A DNA stretch of 64,000 nucleotides from Bog-756 sp052143895 (lineage in GTDB: Bacteria > Actinomycetota > Acidimicrobiia > Acidimicrobiales > RAAP-2): the NCBI GenBank assembly GCA_052143895.1, contig JBKQRT010000296.1, positions 14,947 to 78,946 on the forward strand, written 5' to 3'. Both the position numbers and the translations under genes were made by a program. Of the stretch, positions 62,406 through 64,000 are shown one piece after another; position 1 is the first letter of the stretch, and each line of letters opens with the position of its first letter. Below the pieces are notes generated by a model that was not told the DNA's origin, searched no databases, and saw nothing but the letters and a program-made list of their open reading frames with translations.

Positions 62406-63305
62406 TCAGTCGGCGTGGTCGCGCCAGTAGGCCAACACGTCGGCCAGGGTCTGCTCGAGGGGGATCTCCGGCTTCCATCCGGTGGCGCTCGTCAGGCGCG
62501 ACGGGTCACCCCGCAGGACCGGGACCTCCACCGGGCGGACCAGCAAGGGGTCGGTCTCGAACTCGAGCGAGGTGCCGGCCAGCCCGAGGAGCCCGTCGGC
62601 AATCGAACGGATCGAGACGTCGCGACCCGAGCACACGTTGTAGACCTCGCCGGGGGTCCCGCACTCGATGAGGAGCCGGTAGGCACGCACCACGTCGCGC
62701 ACGTCCGTGAAGTCGCGCCGGGCTGACAGGTTGCCGACCGCCATGGTGGTGGCGCCACGCAGCTCCGCCTCGACGATGCGCTTGGCCAGGGCCGGCACGG
62801 CGAAGTTGGGGCTCTGGCCCGGCCCGATGTGGTTGAAGGGCCGCACGGTGATCACGTGCTGCCCGTGGCCCAGGTAGGCCTGGGCCACGAACGCCTCGGC
62901 GGCCAGCTTGCTGGCCGCGTAAGGCGTCAAGGGCGCGGTCGGCGACGCCTCGGTGAGCGGCAGCAGCGCCGGGTCGGTCACCGCGCCGTACACCTCGGCC
63001 GAGCTGGTCACGAGGATCCGGGGGTCGGTCCCGCATTCGCGCGCCGCGGCCAGGAGGGCGGCGGTGCCGATGACATTGACCTCGAGCACCCGAAGGGGCT
63101 CGTCCCACGACCTCCCGACGTGGCTCAGGGCTGCCAGGTGGTAGATGGCGTCGGGAGCGGCGTCGGTGACGGCGGCAAGCAGGGCGGTGGGGTTCGTGAC
63201 GTCCACCTCCTGGTCGATGACGACGACCTCGTCCCCGGCCTCACGCAGGTGATCGGCGAGCCAGTGACCGACAAAGCCGCGACCGCCGGTGATGAGGGAG
63301 CGCAC
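62406..63305 (-). CDS. NAD-dependent epimerase/dehydratase (GDP-deoxymannose reductase-like)
   Basis: The 299-residue short-chain dehydrogenase has the N-terminal dinucleotide motif ITGGRGFVGHWLADHL, the downstream Ser in VTSSAEVYG and the catalytic YAASK. AALSHVGRSWDEP, RPFNHIGPGQSPNF and RRDFTDVRDVVRAY match GDP-6-deoxy-4-keto-mannose reductases and related epimerases; the exact sugar is not certain. The GTG start at 63305 has TAGGGT 8 nt upstream. It follows the partial GT4 gene by 6 bp. Together with manB and PGI/PMI this points to deoxyhexose-containing surface polysaccharide. Confidence 0.82.
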   Translation of the reverse strand: MRSLITGGRGFVGHWLADHLREAGDEVVVIDQEVDVTNPTALLAAVTDAAPDAIYHLAALSHVGRSWDEPLRVLEVNVIGTAALLAAARECGTDPRILVTSSAEVYGAVTDPALLPLTEASPTAPLTPYAASKLAAEAFVAQAYLGHGQHVITVRPFNHIGPGQSPNFAVPALAKRIVEAELRGATTMAVGNLSARRDFTDVRDVVRAYRLLIECGTPGEVYNVCSGRDVSIRSIADGLLGLAGTSLEFETDPLLVRPVEVPVLRGDPSRLTSATGWKPEIPLEQTLADVLAYWRDHAD

Positions 63306-63311
63306 GACGGG

Positions 63312-64000
63312 TCACCCTACTGGCTGCGGACCGGTGGGAGCGTCCCCGCAACCGGTGCCGGCGGCGTGGCGGTACGCCTCCACGTGCCGTCCGGCGCTCG
63401 CCGCCCAGGTGTGGTGGGACGCGATCTCGAAGCCCCGCCGACGTCGCGCCTCGTCGTCGGCGCTACCGCGGGGTGACCGGGCGAGCGCCGCGTCGGCGGC
63501 GTCCGCCAGGCCGTCGACGTCTCCGGGTGGCACCAGCACCGCGGCGTCCCCGGCCACCTCCTCCATGGCGGTGCCCGACGTGGTGACGAGTGGAGCGCCG
63601 CAGGCCAGCGCTTCCAGCGCGGGGAGGCCGAAGCCCTCGTAGACCGCCGGGTACACGACCGCCACCGACCGGCGCAGGAGCGCCGGCACCGAGGCGTCGG
63701 GAACGTAGCCGGTCCGGACGACGCGCCGCCCGAGCCCGGAGGCCTCGATCGCCCGGTCGACGGCGGCGGCGCCCCAGCCGGCACCCCCGGCCAGCACCAG
63801 CAGGGCGTCGGGGTGCCGGTCGGTCACACGGGCGAACGCGCCTACCAGGGTCGGAACGTCCTTGCGGGGCTCGAGGGTCCCGACGAACAGGAGGAACGGG
63901 CGGTCCCCGACCAACCGGGGGTCGAGCCCGGCCACCGCCTCGGCGTCCGCCCCGGGTGCGGGTTCGTCGGGACGGAACCGGTCGGCGTCGACGCCGTGGT
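63312..64000 (-). CDS. GT4-family glycosyltransferase, 5' end outside window
   Basis: The reading frame is open to the window edge, so the N-terminal half is missing. The visible part is the GT4 C-terminal domain: HGVDADRFRPDE at the domain entry, FLLFVGTLEPRKDVPTLVGAF, RTGYVPDASVPALLRRSVAVVYPA and the acidic YEGFGLPALEALACGAPLV motif that binds the nucleotide sugar. The stop lies 6 bp before the epimerase start, so they form a unit. The tail after the domain is short and Gly-rich. Confidence 0.85.
   Translation of the reverse strand, partial: HGVDADRFRPDEPAPGADAEAVAGLDPRLVGDRPFLLFVGTLEPRKDVPTLVGAFARVTDRHPDALLVLAGGAGWGAAAVDRAIEASGLGRRVVRTGYVPDASVPALLRRSVAVVYPAVYEGFGLPALEALACGAPLVTTSGTAMEEVAGDAAVLVPPGDVDGLADAADAALARSPRGSADDEARRRRGFEIASHHTWAASAGRHVEAYRHAAGTGCGDAPTGPQPVG

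Overview
The window is a gene-dense, very GC-rich stretch of an actinobacterial chromosome. Several features support this: GTG starts are frequent, the secA-prfB-ftsE-ftsX order is actinobacterial, and it carries actinobacterial families (DUF3039, SCO6745-like, GAP/Sap-like, DUF5719-like) plus a small bsaP-like gene directly after bioB. The mix of FadE/FadD-type lipid genes, PGI/PMI plus phosphomannomutase and an archaeal-looking riboflavin synthase would fit Acidimicrobiia or a relative, but that placement is inference. I see no tRNA, rRNA, CRISPR array, insertion sequence or prophage.

Layout. 1-1.9 kb: two YbjQ-like putative metal-binding genes and an HD-domain gene. 1.9-6.7 kb: a secreted beta-propeller protein, a ribbon-helix-helix-type regulator with its own palindrome, and the metY-metX methionine operon behind an operator-like inverted repeat. 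6.9-11.4 kb: convergent GH3 glycosidase and beta-helix lipoprotein genes. 11.7-19.1 kb: ahcY, an enoyl-CoA hydratase, a frameshifted ArsR-SRPBCC fusion, two membrane proteins, a phosphofructokinase with PPi-type residues and an acyl-CoA dehydrogenase. 19.2-24.2 kb: bioB-bsaP, a membrane exporter-like gene, DUF3039, maf-dus and a decayed NmrA/SDR-like pseudogene. 24.3-29.2 kb: an ABC-F ATPase, a small XRE/membrane-protein module, an NfeD-SPFH pair and an SCO6745-like gene. 29.2-33.0 kb: bioA-bioF-bioD, divergent from an archaeal-type riboflavin synthase gene. 33.0-38.9 kb: acyl-CoA dehydrogenase, acyl-CoA synthetase, a nucleotidyltransferase, a serine hydrolase and a frameshifted lipase. 38.9-45.1 kb: the core block hpf, secA, prfB, ftsE, ftsX. 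45.7-64.0 kb: sugar-phosphate and envelope genes (PGI/PMI, Trm112-like, phosphomannomutase, GT4, LON-domain protein, large multi-TM protein, CPBP protease, ftsH, DUF5719-like, a GT2-multi-TM giant, a helical small protein, an NAD-dependent epimerase and a partial GT4).

How the genes connect. Methionine and SAM recycling (metX, metY, ahcY), complete late biotin synthesis (bioA, F, D, B) at two loci, one step of riboflavin synthesis, fatty-acid or steroid activation and oxidation, and mannose/deoxyhexose polysaccharide synthesis are all represented. Many operons show 4-bp GTGA or ATGA overlaps, which suggests translational coupling.

A recurring promoter architecture runs through the window. 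A TANNNT hexamer lies exactly 6 nt (5-7 nt in a few cases) before the start codon of at least ten genes, the signature expected for leaderless mRNAs. Single-base indels in short G or C runs break three genes. Whether they are real mutations or base-calling errors cannot be decided from sequence alone, although the SDR-like pseudogene has also lost whole segments and is clearly decayed.
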